The position numbers and the translations under genes are program-made. DNA of 20,974 nucleotides from NCBI GenBank assembly GCA_002722105.1, contig PBKF01000003.1, forward strand, positions 17,883 to 38,856, read 5' to 3'. Source of the DNA: Fidelibacterota bacterium. GTDB taxonomy: Bacteria > Marinisomatota > Marinisomatia > Marinisomatales > UBA1611. The stretch's first letter is position 1, and the number at the start of each line of letters is the position of its first letter. A model generated the notes under the pieces. It made no database searches. It had not been told where the DNA came from and saw nothing but the letters and a program-made list of their open reading frames with translations. Positions 1 through 8,530 of the stretch are shown here, one piece after another.

Positions 1-1329
1 TATCCCATGATTCCAATTATCATATCATTTTTTGGTAAAATGTCTGAAGAAAAATACATAGGCCGGAATACAATAGCTTTTTTTTATGGTTTAGGTATTG
101 CTGGAACTTTCATTCTTATTGGACTGTTGGTTGGATTCCTTTCCCGGGGACTTAGTGACGTTGCTGCCCAAGCAAAATACGCGAATATTGGGAATTTCAT
201 CGCTACCAATTCCTGGATCAATCTTGGGTTGGGTATTTTATTCATTTTTTTTGCATTATGGATGTTTGGTATTATTAATGTAAATGTAGCTGGTAGACTG
301 ATTAATAAGACAGATCAAGCAGGACAATCAGCAAAAAGTGCATATTTGGGTTCGCTTTTATTGGGAGTTACATTTTCAATTACTAGTTTTAGTTGTACTG
401 TGCCTGTAGTGGGAACATTATTAGTTGTAGCGGCTAGTGGTAACGCTGGCGGTTTAATTACAAGTTTTTATGGAATGAGCGTTTACGGTCTCGTTTTTGG
501 TGCGCCTTTCATAGCCTTATCCATGTTCCCAAAAGCATTGGACAGGCTGCCGCGATCTGGCACCTGGATGGAGACATTGAAAATTATTTTTGGATTCATC
601 GAAATTGCTGCTGCAATCAAATTCCTATGGGTGCCTGATTTAGAATGGGAGCTTGGACTGTTACCACGAAATGTAGTCCTTGCATTATTTATTGTTATTG
701 GAATTCTGCAAATTGGTTATTTATTGGGCCTTTTTACAATTGGTTCAGCAGAAAAAATAAAACCATTCCAAATTGGTAAGGGTCGTTTCATTGGGATTAT
801 TTTAACTGGTATAGTCTTATTCCCTATTGGAATGTCCTTAGTTTCACCGCCCACCTATCACTATACAAAAATGCCCCGTCTAATGGATGAATTTATTGAA
901 GCATTGGTACCTCCCCCACCAACTGAAGATGATATTGCGAGAAATGAAGGTTGGTACGTGCAAAATTATGAAGATGCACTTGCGAAAGCAAAACAGGAAG
1001 CAAAACCATTATTCATTGATTTTACAGGTGTTTACTGTGCAAACTGTCGTGTTATGGAGCGTCGGGTTTTTCCAACAGAACCAGTTATGGAGCAATTAGA
1101 TAAAATGATATTGACTCGTCTTTACGTTGATAAAAAAGATTCATTAAGTGCTACTTATGCTCGTTTGCAGTTTGAACGTTACCAGCAGGCAACCCAACCT
1201 TATTATGTAATATTGGATCCTGAAGATGAATATACGCTGGCCGATACTGGCGGGTACATTCCCAAAGGTTTTGATGATTTCCTACTTACCGGTGTCCAAG
1301 CATTCGATGAAAGAAGAAAATATAAATAA
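1..1329 (+). CDS. dsbD: DsbD-like thiol:disulfide interchange protein, 5' end cut by the window
   Basis: Membrane reductase that passes electrons from cytoplasmic thioredoxin across the inner membrane to periplasmic thiol proteins. The frame is open to base 1. The first two codons read Tyr-Pro and continue into MIPI, which matches the conserved TPCVYPMIP motif of DsbD. The ATG at base 7 is therefore internal, and the real start, the first membrane Cys and any N-terminal domain lie left of the window. Several hydrophobic membrane segments follow. The second membrane redox Cys is in SFSCTVP (codon at 394-396). The C-terminal third is a soluble thioredoxin-like domain with a CANC active site (1036-1047) after FIDFTGVY. 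This ORF matches the DsbD transmembrane region plus the C-terminal thioredoxin domain. A TlpA-like lipoprotein gene follows after 15 bases, a likely redox partner. The family is confident; the exact partner is inference. Confidence 0.88.
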   Translation, partial: YPMIPIIISFFGKMSEEKYIGRNTIAFFYGLGIAGTFILIGLLVGFLSRGLSDVAAQAKYANIGNFIATNSWINLGLGILFIFFALWMFGIINVNVAGRLINKTDQAGQSAKSAYLGSLLLGVTFSITSFSCTVPVVGTLLVVAASGNAGGLITSFYGMSVYGLVFGAPFIALSMFPKALDRLPRSGTWMETLKIIFGFIEIAAAIKFLWVPDLEWELGLLPRNVVLALFIVIGILQIGYLLGLFTIGSAEKIKPFQIGKGRFIGIILTGIVLFPIGMSLVSPPTYHYTKMPRLMDEFIEALVPPPPTEDDIARNEGWYVQNYEDALAKAKQEAKPLFIDFTGVYCANCRVMERRVFPTEPVMEQLDKMILTRLYVDKKDSLSATYARLQFERYQQATQPYYVILDPEDEYTLADTGGYIPKGFDDFLLTGVQAFDERRKYK

Positions 1330-1344
1330 AATTGATATAGATAT

Positions 1345-1932
1345 ATGTTTAAACAAATTTTATCCTTTATTCTTTTTTTAACATTTTTTGTTATTGGTTG
1401 TGGCAATAGCAATGCCCAACAAAATGGGAAAAAAATAAAAAATAAGCCTGCTGAGAGAGTATTAGATAAGGCTACAACTAAAAAGAATAATTCGGTTCTT
1501 GCCCCGAACTTTACTTTAGCTGACCTAGAAGGAAATTGGGTATCTTTAGCGGATATGAAAGGTAAGGTAGTATTGCTTAACTTTTGGGGGACTTGGTGTG
1601 GTCCATGTCGGGTAGAGATCCCTACATTCATCAATCTAGTGGAAAAATACCATAAAGAAGGGCTTGAAATTGTGGGTGTCACACTGACTTCTGGACCACC
1701 AGAAAACATACAGGCTTTTGCTGATAAATGGGGTATTAACTATACATTATTAACTGATATTGAAGGGAATGAAACTCAGTTTGTTACTGCAAAATATGGT
1801 CAAGTAACAGGTCAGAGAATAAATGGGATACCCACAACGTTTATTATTGATCGGGAGGGGTTAATTCAAAAAAAATATGTAGGCCCAAGGCCAGAAAGTG
1901 TATTTGCTAAAGATCTCCAGCCATTTCTTTAA
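1345..1932 (+). CDS. TlpA/ResA-like thioredoxin-fold lipoprotein
   Basis: Envelope thiol-disulfide oxidoreductase of the TlpA/ResA/AhpC-TSA type, 195 residues. The N-terminus is a hydrophobic signal ending in VIGC with the lipidation Cys at residue 19. It would be cleaved by the signal peptidase II (lspA) found further along and anchored by lipid. A Lys/Asn-rich linker (about 20-50) leads to a thioredoxin fold with NFWGTWCGPC (redox Cys85 and Cys88), TLLTD, and the cis-Pro region GIPTTFIIDREG. Its position right after the DsbD-like gene suggests it receives electrons from that protein, for example for cytochrome c maturation or for reducing envelope disulfides; this is inference from context. 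No Shine-Dalgarno site is obvious before the ATG. Confidence 0.87.
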   Translation: MFKQILSFILFLTFFVIGCGNSNAQQNGKKIKNKPAERVLDKATTKKNNSVLAPNFTLADLEGNWVSLADMKGKVVLLNFWGTWCGPCRVEIPTFINLVEKYHKEGLEIVGVTLTSGPPENIQAFADKWGINYTLLTDIEGNETQFVTAKYGQVTGQRINGIPTTFIIDREGLIQKKYVGPRPESVFAKDLQPFL

Positions 1933-1968
1933 ATTAATAGATTAACGAAATTCACTCTAAATTATTTC

Positions 1969-4947
1969 ATGAAATATTTATTAATTTTAGTTTATCCTAT
2001 AATCTTGTTCACCCGATTAATTGCAGATCCGCTTGATGGATATTGGCAACAAAAAGTCGATTATGAAATGGATATCACTCTCATTGACTCTGCACAGCAA
2101 TTGACAGGTTTTTCTAAGATCCGCTATACAAATAACTCCCCTGATTCTTTAGATAGGATTTATATGCACCTTTACCCGAACGCGTTTCAATTAAATTCAG
2201 TAAAATATCGTGAATATATAGGAAATGCAGGGCGTGCTTCGCGAGCAAAATATTTTAAAGATCGATTAGATGGATTCACCAGTAAAATTGAAATACATGA
2301 TTTCAATATCGCACAAAAGAAAAAACCGATACTGAAAGGATATTCCATTGATGATACTATTCTCAAAGCAATTTTATTGCAAAAATTAGCTCCCAATGAA
2401 TCCATTAGAATAGATATAAGGTGGACACATCATATAGGTGAAATGGTGGAACGGGCTGGTTACTACAGAGGGCAGTACAATATGGCTCAATGGTATCCTA
2501 AACTGGTTGTTTATGATCAAGATGGCTGGCATGCAAATGTTTTCCATGCCGAAGGTGAATTTTATGGTGAATTTGGAGATTTTAATGTCAAGTTTGATTT
2601 ACCTAAAACATTCATTATTGCCGCATCAGGCATTGTAACAAACGGTGATCCTGGGTGGGAGTCAGTGACAGTGGACACATCTTTAGATTATGATATTTGG
2701 ATTGATATATTTGATTCAACATATGTAGAGCCGGATTCAACTGAAAGAAGAAATGTAACTTTTCTCGCTGAAAACGTACATGATTTTGCTTGGGTTGCAT
2801 CTAGAAATTTTCTGTATGAAGGTGGAAAATATGAAGATATTGATGTTCATGTACTGTATGATAAAGATCGAGGTGATAAGTGGACCAAAGTAGTATTAGA
2901 ACGGTCTATTAATGCCATGGCTTGGCTAGAAGAAAAATTTGGAGAATACCCCTACCCGCAGGTCACCACTACTGATCGTATGAAACCCGGTGGGATGGAA
3001 TACCCTATGCTGGTTATGAACGGAAGAGATGATGAAGGGTTGATTGTGCATGAGTACGGTCATATCTACTTCTATGGAATACTCGCAAATGATGAAGTAG
3101 ATGAAGCATGGTTAGATGAAGGATTTACTACAACACAAACAACTCACTATTTGATGGAGCGCTATGGCAATCAGGGTTTTGATTTATCTCTTTATGACGA
3201 TTATGAGAAATTTCCAAAAAAATATTGGCCATTAGAAAATGACTTACATTCGGATCAATGGCGAGTAATACGGTTTATGCGCAGTGGCCATGATGAAAAT
3301 ATCAGCCGTCCTTCGCATCTTTTTAATAATGGTTTTGCTTATGGTCGGAATGCCTATACAAAGCCCGCATTGATGTTAACAGAGCTAAAATACTTTTTAG
3401 GAGATTCAGTTTATTATGCTGCCCTACAGCATTATTATAATAAATGGAAACTGAAACATGTTAATGAAGAGCGATTTGTGGAAGCAGTTGAAGAATTTAC
3501 AGGGCAAGAACTAGACTGGTTTTTTGATGCCTGGCTTCATACCACGCATCACTTGGATTATGGAATTAAATCGTTTAATAAATCGCAGAACAAAAATGGA
3601 AGTTGGACAATCGAGCTAGGCATTGATTGTATAGGAAAAAGATTTATTCCGCTTTTGGTTGAAACTACATTTAAAGATGGTACAAAAGACCGTCGCTGGT
3701 GGGAAAATCATCTCTGGCGTTATGAAGATACATTTATTTACACAGTGGATAAAAAACCCGTTAAGGTTACAATTGATCCTGATGTCCAAACGGTAGACTT
3801 AGACTATCGTAATAATACCACTGCTATGAAAAGGAAGATTCTTTTTGACTGGCCAGGACTATGGTATAATCCGCGAGATGAATATGTAATTCGCTGGATT
3901 CCAAATTTTTATTACCAAGAAAAAACCATTGGTCTTGCGCCCGGTATTACGCTGGATTATGATTATGGGCAATATGAAGGAACCACTATACGTGCAAATT
4001 ACGGCTTAGAGTCAAAAGAATTATTCTGGTACATAGGTGGGTGGCGCGAACCTGTTCATTATTTTCCTAGAACTACTTTTCACTTCTGGGCATTTAATAG
4101 ACCAGGTGTGAAGGAGATAGGAGGCGAAATTGAGAAAAAATGGAACAGAGCTTATGGTAGGACACCTACTCATAATTTTTCTCTAGGGTTTTATGTTCAG
4201 CCTCAATATAACTTTACATATGCAAAGAAATTAGGCTACAACTCTGATGGTAAACTTGGTGTAGGATATATAGATTGGTCATCAAAAATAGGTTCCTTCA
4301 GCTTTAGTATAAATGGAGCTTCCAGTTTGGGTAATTTATCAGACTGGAATTTTACTCGGATGACAACTACCGCATATTTTTCACAATCTTTCAAAAAATT
4401 CAGCTTTAATAACAGATTCATTATGGGAAAAATTTGGGCTGGTAGTAGTGGTGTGCCAGGTCAGGAAGGTTATAACATTGAAGGGAATAGTTCAAGTGAT
4501 CTTCTTAGAAAAAATTATTTAGTGGACCAATTCTATGGAATAGAAATCTTTGATGGTGATTCATTAATTAGTCATTATCATATGCCTGGAGAAGGTAATA
4601 TCCGTGGTTTTGTTAGTGAAAATAGAAGGGGTGCTGATGCGTTGATTGCTCAATCATCTGAATTAAGCATATCACAGTCATTTTATAAAATAAATTTTCA
4701 ATTCACAATATTTGGTGATGTAGGAATATTTTGGGATAAAAATAGAGCTATATGGCGGCCTATTGATAACCCCAGTAAATATTTTGAAAGAGTATTGGGT
4801 GATTTAGGTTTGGGAACAAGAATAAAAACTAAATTATTTGAGAAAGATCTTTTTCTTAGAGTTGATTTACCATTTTTTATTTATGATGATGGAGTTATAA
4901 GAATTGAAAAAAATAATTGGATTTTTAGTTTTCAACGTAGCCTATAA
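1969..4947 (+). CDS. M1-family (gluzincin) metallopeptidase with a C-terminal Omp85-like barrel
   Basis: Predicted secreted zinc aminopeptidase-like protein, 992 residues. Residues 1-20 form a hydrophobic signal. Residues about 25-215 resemble the M1 N-terminal beta domain. The catalytic part carries GGMEYP (341-346, equivalent to the GxMEN substrate motif), HEYGH (His361, Glu362, His365) and Glu384 in AWLDEGF. The HExxH-18-E spacing is exact for M1 enzymes. Tyr463 in AYTKPA fits the transition-state tyrosine. After a beta-rich linker, residues about 615-992 alternate aromatic and polar strands and contain IRGF (RGF at 879-881), then SSELSIS, FGDVGIFWD and a strand-like aromatic C-terminus. 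This is the pattern of Omp85/BamA-type 16-stranded barrels, and about 375 residues is the right size. No POTRA domain is evident. The peptidase call is strong; the barrel call is from pattern only. It may sit in the outer membrane and trim peptides. Confidence 0.82.
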   Translation: MKYLLILVYPIILFTRLIADPLDGYWQQKVDYEMDITLIDSAQQLTGFSKIRYTNNSPDSLDRIYMHLYPNAFQLNSVKYREYIGNAGRASRAKYFKDRLDGFTSKIEIHDFNIAQKKKPILKGYSIDDTILKAILLQKLAPNESIRIDIRWTHHIGEMVERAGYYRGQYNMAQWYPKLVVYDQDGWHANVFHAEGEFYGEFGDFNVKFDLPKTFIIAASGIVTNGDPGWESVTVDTSLDYDIWIDIFDSTYVEPDSTERRNVTFLAENVHDFAWVASRNFLYEGGKYEDIDVHVLYDKDRGDKWTKVVLERSINAMAWLEEKFGEYPYPQVTTTDRMKPGGMEYPMLVMNGRDDEGLIVHEYGHIYFYGILANDEVDEAWLDEGFTTTQTTHYLMERYGNQGFDLSLYDDYEKFPKKYWPLENDLHSDQWRVIRFMRSGHDENISRPSHLFNNGFAYGRNAYTKPALMLTELKYFLGDSVYYAALQHYYNKWKLKHVNEERFVEAVEEFTGQELDWFFDAWLHTTHHLDYGIKSFNKSQNKNGSWTIELGIDCIGKRFIPLLVETTFKDGTKDRRWWENHLWRYEDTFIYTVDKKPVKVTIDPDVQTVDLDYRNNTTAMKRKILFDWPGLWYNPRDEYVIRWIPNFYYQEKTIGLAPGITLDYDYGQYEGTTIRANYGLESKELFWYIGGWREPVHYFPRTTFHFWAFNRPGVKEIGGEIEKKWNRAYGRTPTHNFSLGFYVQPQYNFTYAKKLGYNSDGKLGVGYIDWSSKIGSFSFSINGASSLGNLSDWNFTRMTTTAYFSQSFKKFSFNNRFIMGKIWAGSSGVPGQEGYNIEGNSSSDLLRKNYLVDQFYGIEIFDGDSLISHYHMPGEGNIRGFVSENRRGADALIAQSSELSISQSFYKINFQFTIFGDVGIFWDKNRAIWRPIDNPSKYFERVLGDLGLGTRIKTKLFEKDLFLRVDLPFFIYDDGVIRIEKNNWIFSFQRSL

Positions 4948-5132
4948 CTAAAGAATTCGTTTAGTTCAAAAAAATTCTGTAGTACTAATTGCATTTATAT
5001 GATTGCTTTAATGCCATATTTGTAGTTCTTTAATAGAAAAATGATTGAATTCAAGACGAGAGTTACTAAATTTACATATACAAAGTTCACGGTTATATTG
5101 AACCAACTACTTAATTTCAATTGATTATAATC

Positions 5133-5137
5133 AGGAG
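5133..5137 (+). promoter_or_regulatory. Shine-Dalgarno site supporting a GTG start
   Basis: AGGAG lies 8 bases before the GTG at 5146. It is one of the few good ribosome binding sites in the window. It decides the start, because no ATG with a signal peptide is available in this frame. Confidence 0.7.
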
Positions 5138-5145
5138 ACATTATT

Positions 5146-8100
5146 GTGCTTAAGAATTTTTCATACTATTCTTTACTTATCATATTTAGCGTTTCGCTTT
5201 TTGCACAAGATCCCCCTACATATCTGTCAGCAGTTGAAGGCGATGAAGAAGTTACATTATATTGGGAAATGCCTGGAGTGCAAATATCTGAAGGTGAAAC
5301 ATGCGCATCACCAATTCAGGGTGGAACGATTACTGATGGGTTTACTGAAACCTTCAATGGATCAACAGCCACTTTTGAAAATGATTACGTAAATGGCTTC
5401 TCAGCAAATGGCCCAGACGTAGTATATGAGTTTTTTGTAGATGGAAATCTTGATGTTAATTTTTCACTTTGCGGTAATACTTGGGACACTTACTTAATTC
5501 TTTTTGGCTCTAACTGTGAATCTCAAGTTGCATTTGATGATGATGGTTGTGAAGAAGGTCTCCAATCTGAGATTAGTGGAACAGGACTTTCAGGTACTTA
5601 TTTTTTAATTGTAGACGGATATGGTGCCACGTCTTTTGGAGAATATAATTTGATAGTTAGTGCCACAGCATCTAATAGAACTTCTGATGCATTCCGGCCT
5701 GGTATAACAGATTTAAATAAATTAAACAACAAAACAGAATTACAAAATATTAATAAATATGAAGTATATGGAACAACAGAATCGCATCAAGAGCCAGCTC
5801 CATCTATCGTACATCCAGATTACTCTCGTAACTCAAGGTCCGTACCAGTCACGATTGAGTGTGATGGAGGCTCTTGGCAGACGGAAGTGACTTGGGAAAT
5901 ATTTGATGAATCTGGAACAATTGTTGCTTCAGGCGGAGCTCCATACTTAGAGACTGCATCACTAGATCATGGCGTTTACAGTGTCAATGGTTATGATTCA
6001 TGGGGTGATGGTTGGAATGGTAATAGCTTAATTGTAACAAATGCTAGTAACGAAGAAGAATATTTAAATTGGACAATTGAAACTGGTGAAACAGGAACTA
6101 CTACTTTTGAAGTAGATACAACAGTTGTAGCTGGTGATTTAATTGGCTATAATGCCTATGTTGATGGCACTCAACATAATAGTAGTATCATACAACTCAG
6201 AAATTATTCTGTTGATGGTCTTACAAATAATGTGACCTATGAACTTGGTGTGAGTGCTGTATACTTTGTTAATGAAAATGAAACTGATGAAAGTGAAATA
6301 ATTACAGTTAGTGCTTCACCTACTTTCTTATATGGTGATATTACAGGAGTTATTACAGATCCAAATGGATCAACCTTGGATAGTGTAGTTGTTTCTTCTG
6401 GAGACTTTTCTGATACGACAGATCAAAATGGTACTTATACCCTCTGGAATTTAAACACTGGCTCTCAGACTGTTACCTTATCACGTTTTGGTTTTTCAAC
6501 CGTCAGTATAGATACATTAGTGTTGGCACAAGCTGAACCCACTATATTAGATGTTATGCTTTCGCCTGATATGCCAAAACCTGCAGGCCTTGAAGGGACA
6601 CCGCTTGATGAACAGGTTTATCTTGAGTGGCGTACACCCGGAGATGGTGAAGAATTAACAATTCAATATGATGATGGGATCCTATCTACTGCATTCTACT
6701 TTTTTGATACTTATGAGGATGGATTTGCCCATGGAATGCGTTTTGATGTAGGTGGTGGTTTTGATGTTTTAGGCGCATCCATAAAAATATTATCTGAAGG
6801 TGATGAATTCTGGCCATGGCCAGATGCCACACACGGTCCAGTAAGGATATTAATATTTGATGATAATAATGGTTACCCTGGTAACCTATTGCACGATGAA
6901 GAATCAATTGCGGAAGATGGGTGGGCCACGATCTATCCAGATTTGTCAGGATTAGATGGTGCGGTCTATGTTCTTGTTTCGCATTCCACTGGTTGGACAG
7001 ATCTAGAGGGGTTTGGTGTTGATGCAAGTGTTGATTATGCTGAAAATATGATAACACTTTATGATGGTGAATGGAACTATGGTGACTATTTAGGCTATGG
7101 GGGTGATTATATGATGGCAGTACATGTAATGTCCTATGGTGGAGGTGTAAGAACTTTATCTTCAGTTGATAATACTCCCCCTATTGATTACAACTCTACC
7201 AATATTAATGCATCCTTAATGGCTAGTACCAGTAATCTAACACCAATAAATTTTTCAAGTGAACCTACACATCCTGTTTTTATTTCGCCAATTAACATAT
7301 TTGATAATCGTGATAATGAATTACTTGAATATAGAGTATATGAAATTGATTCTAATGGAGATGAAACATTTTTAGTTGCCACAGTAGATACTTTTGCCAC
7401 TGTTGATGCTAGTCCGAACTATTTAGAGTATTGTTATAATGTCAGAGCATTCTGGGATACTGGAGATCCATCTGATGGAGGATATGGTCAATTGGAATCT
7501 AGAGCATCCAATACAATCTGTGCAGTCCCCTTTACCTATGGTGATGCTGATTTTGATAGTGATGTAGACATTTCTGATGTGTTATCAGCCATAGACTTTA
7601 TTCTAGAACAGGAAATACCGTCAGAAGACCAAACTCGTAATTGTGACCTCAATAATGATGAAGAAATAAATATTGCTGATATTATAATGATGATAGATAT
7701 TATTTTTGGCGGAATGGGAAGAACATTAGGTTTTGATCCATCCGAATTGGCATATATTGATCTAAAAACTGATTTTAATAATTCTAAATTAGGTTTTGAT
7801 ATTGAATATAGTAGTCCAGTTCGTGGTATTGAATTTGAATTAGAATATGATCCAGATTTAGTAAAGGTATTGTCACCGTCACTATCGGTTTTACAGGAAA
7901 ATGTAATGGTTTCTTTCACTGAAAAAGAAGATGGTAAAATAAAAGTTATAGCTGCAAATCTACGAGGTGGCAGCATTAATGGAAAAAATAATTCTTACTT
8001 ATCAATTCCGGTAGAATTCATTGGAGACAAACAAGATGTTACGCATATATCATTAGGCGGTAATAAGATCGCTGGTGTAGATGGACAATTAATTGAAACA

Positions 8101-8418
8101 GTGGCCAGAACGATCTCATCAGAAGTTAAGGTTATTCCCGATGAATTTGTGCTACACCAGAATTTTCCGAATCCATTTAACCCTTCCACTGAAATCAGAT
8201 TTGATTTGCCGGAAGCTAGTGTTGTTAATCTGACTATTTTTAATATTATGGGGCAAAAGATTCGGACTCTATCCAATACGGAGTTGACTCCAGGTTATCA
8301 TACTCTAGTCTGGGATGGTACCAGTGATAATGGTAGCCAAGTTGCAACCGGAATGTATTTTTTCGCAATTCAAACTGATAAATATCAATCCACAAAGAAA
8401 ATGCTATTTTTAAAGTGA
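5146..8418 (+). CDS. Large secreted multidomain protein with dockerin repeats and T9SS-type sorting domain
   Basis: Extracellular or surface protein of 1090 residues, function unknown. GTG start with a good ribosome site. Signal peptide to about residue 21 (SLFA|QDPP). In order: an FnIII-like strand region (22-45); a Cys-containing pre-peptidase-C-like beta domain with DTYLILFG and GTYFLIVDGYG (about 60-170); a beta domain with the YDSWGDGWNGN motif (about 240-325); a carboxypeptidase-regulatory-like repeat, ITGVITDPNGSTLD to NGTYTLWNL (396-475); a second FnIII-like start (VYLEWRTPGDGE) and a large beta region (to about 700); two dockerin-like calcium loops, DADFDSDVDISD and CDLNNDEEINIADI (about 800-856); a cohesin-like region (about 867-985, FELEYDPDLVKV); and a C-terminal sorting domain with NFPNPFNPST (1001-1090). 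No catalytic domain was recognised. It is probably an adhesin, scaffold or surface-layer component exported by a type IX-like system. Followed by a strong terminator, so probably its own transcript. Confidence 0.85.
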   Translation: MLKNFSYYSLLIIFSVSLFAQDPPTYLSAVEGDEEVTLYWEMPGVQISEGETCASPIQGGTITDGFTETFNGSTATFENDYVNGFSANGPDVVYEFFVDGNLDVNFSLCGNTWDTYLILFGSNCESQVAFDDDGCEEGLQSEISGTGLSGTYFLIVDGYGATSFGEYNLIVSATASNRTSDAFRPGITDLNKLNNKTELQNINKYEVYGTTESHQEPAPSIVHPDYSRNSRSVPVTIECDGGSWQTEVTWEIFDESGTIVASGGAPYLETASLDHGVYSVNGYDSWGDGWNGNSLIVTNASNEEEYLNWTIETGETGTTTFEVDTTVVAGDLIGYNAYVDGTQHNSSIIQLRNYSVDGLTNNVTYELGVSAVYFVNENETDESEIITVSASPTFLYGDITGVITDPNGSTLDSVVVSSGDFSDTTDQNGTYTLWNLNTGSQTVTLSRFGFSTVSIDTLVLAQAEPTILDVMLSPDMPKPAGLEGTPLDEQVYLEWRTPGDGEELTIQYDDGILSTAFYFFDTYEDGFAHGMRFDVGGGFDVLGASIKILSEGDEFWPWPDATHGPVRILIFDDNNGYPGNLLHDEESIAEDGWATIYPDLSGLDGAVYVLVSHSTGWTDLEGFGVDASVDYAENMITLYDGEWNYGDYLGYGGDYMMAVHVMSYGGGVRTLSSVDNTPPIDYNSTNINASLMASTSNLTPINFSSEPTHPVFISPINIFDNRDNELLEYRVYEIDSNGDETFLVATVDTFATVDASPNYLEYCYNVRAFWDTGDPSDGGYGQLESRASNTICAVPFTYGDADFDSDVDISDVLSAIDFILEQEIPSEDQTRNCDLNNDEEINIADIIMMIDIIFGGMGRTLGFDPSELAYIDLKTDFNNSKLGFDIEYSSPVRGIEFELEYDPDLVKVLSPSLSVLQENVMVSFTEKEDGKIKVIAANLRGGSINGKNNSYLSIPVEFIGDKQDVTHISLGGNKIAGVDGQLIETVARTISSEVKVIPDEFVLHQNFPNPFNPSTEIRFDLPEASVVNLTIFNIMGQKIRTLSNTELTPGYHTLVWDGTSDNGSQVATGMYFFAIQTDKYQSTKKMLFLK

Positions 8419-8436
8419 TATTTTTTTAGTTCACTT

Positions 8437-8479
8437 AAAAAGCCCTTTCGATAAAATGAGAGGGCTTTTTTATTTTTTT
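8437..8479 (+). terminator. Rho-independent terminator after the secreted protein gene
   Basis: A 10-bp stem, AAAAAGCCCT at 8437-8446 with AGGGCTTTTT at 8461-8470, is extended inward by about four more pairs including one G-U, with an AT-rich loop near 8451-8456. A T-rich tract follows to about 8479. It begins 18 bases after the stop codon and separates this gene from the protease gene downstream. The A-tract on the left arm may let it work on both strands. Confidence 0.9.
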
Positions 8480-8530
8480 GGAACTACCTTGCCCACTTAA
8501 GCATAGAAGAAAAAAAATATAATAAACACA

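Noticed and set aside
1203..1709. Minus-strand open frames of 60-168 codons across the window (for example here)
   Set aside because: They lie antisense within strongly supported + strand genes, have low-complexity or unfamiliar products, and have no ribosome sites or context.
4946..4966. Hairpin AACTAAA / TTTAGTT overlapping the M1-peptidase stop codon
   Set aside because: The seven-pair stem has a single G-C pair and is followed by As, not Ts, on the + strand. It is not convincing as a terminator.
5126..5131. TATAAT before the GTG start of the secreted protein gene
   Set aside because: It sits just before the Shine-Dalgarno site, so a transcript from it would start within or after that site. 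No -35 at proper spacing was found.
8518..8523. TATAAT just before the protease ATG, which would imply a leaderless transcript
   Set aside because: The only candidate -35 (TTGCCC at 8489-8494) is 23 bases away, and TATAAT is expected by chance in this AT-rich stretch.
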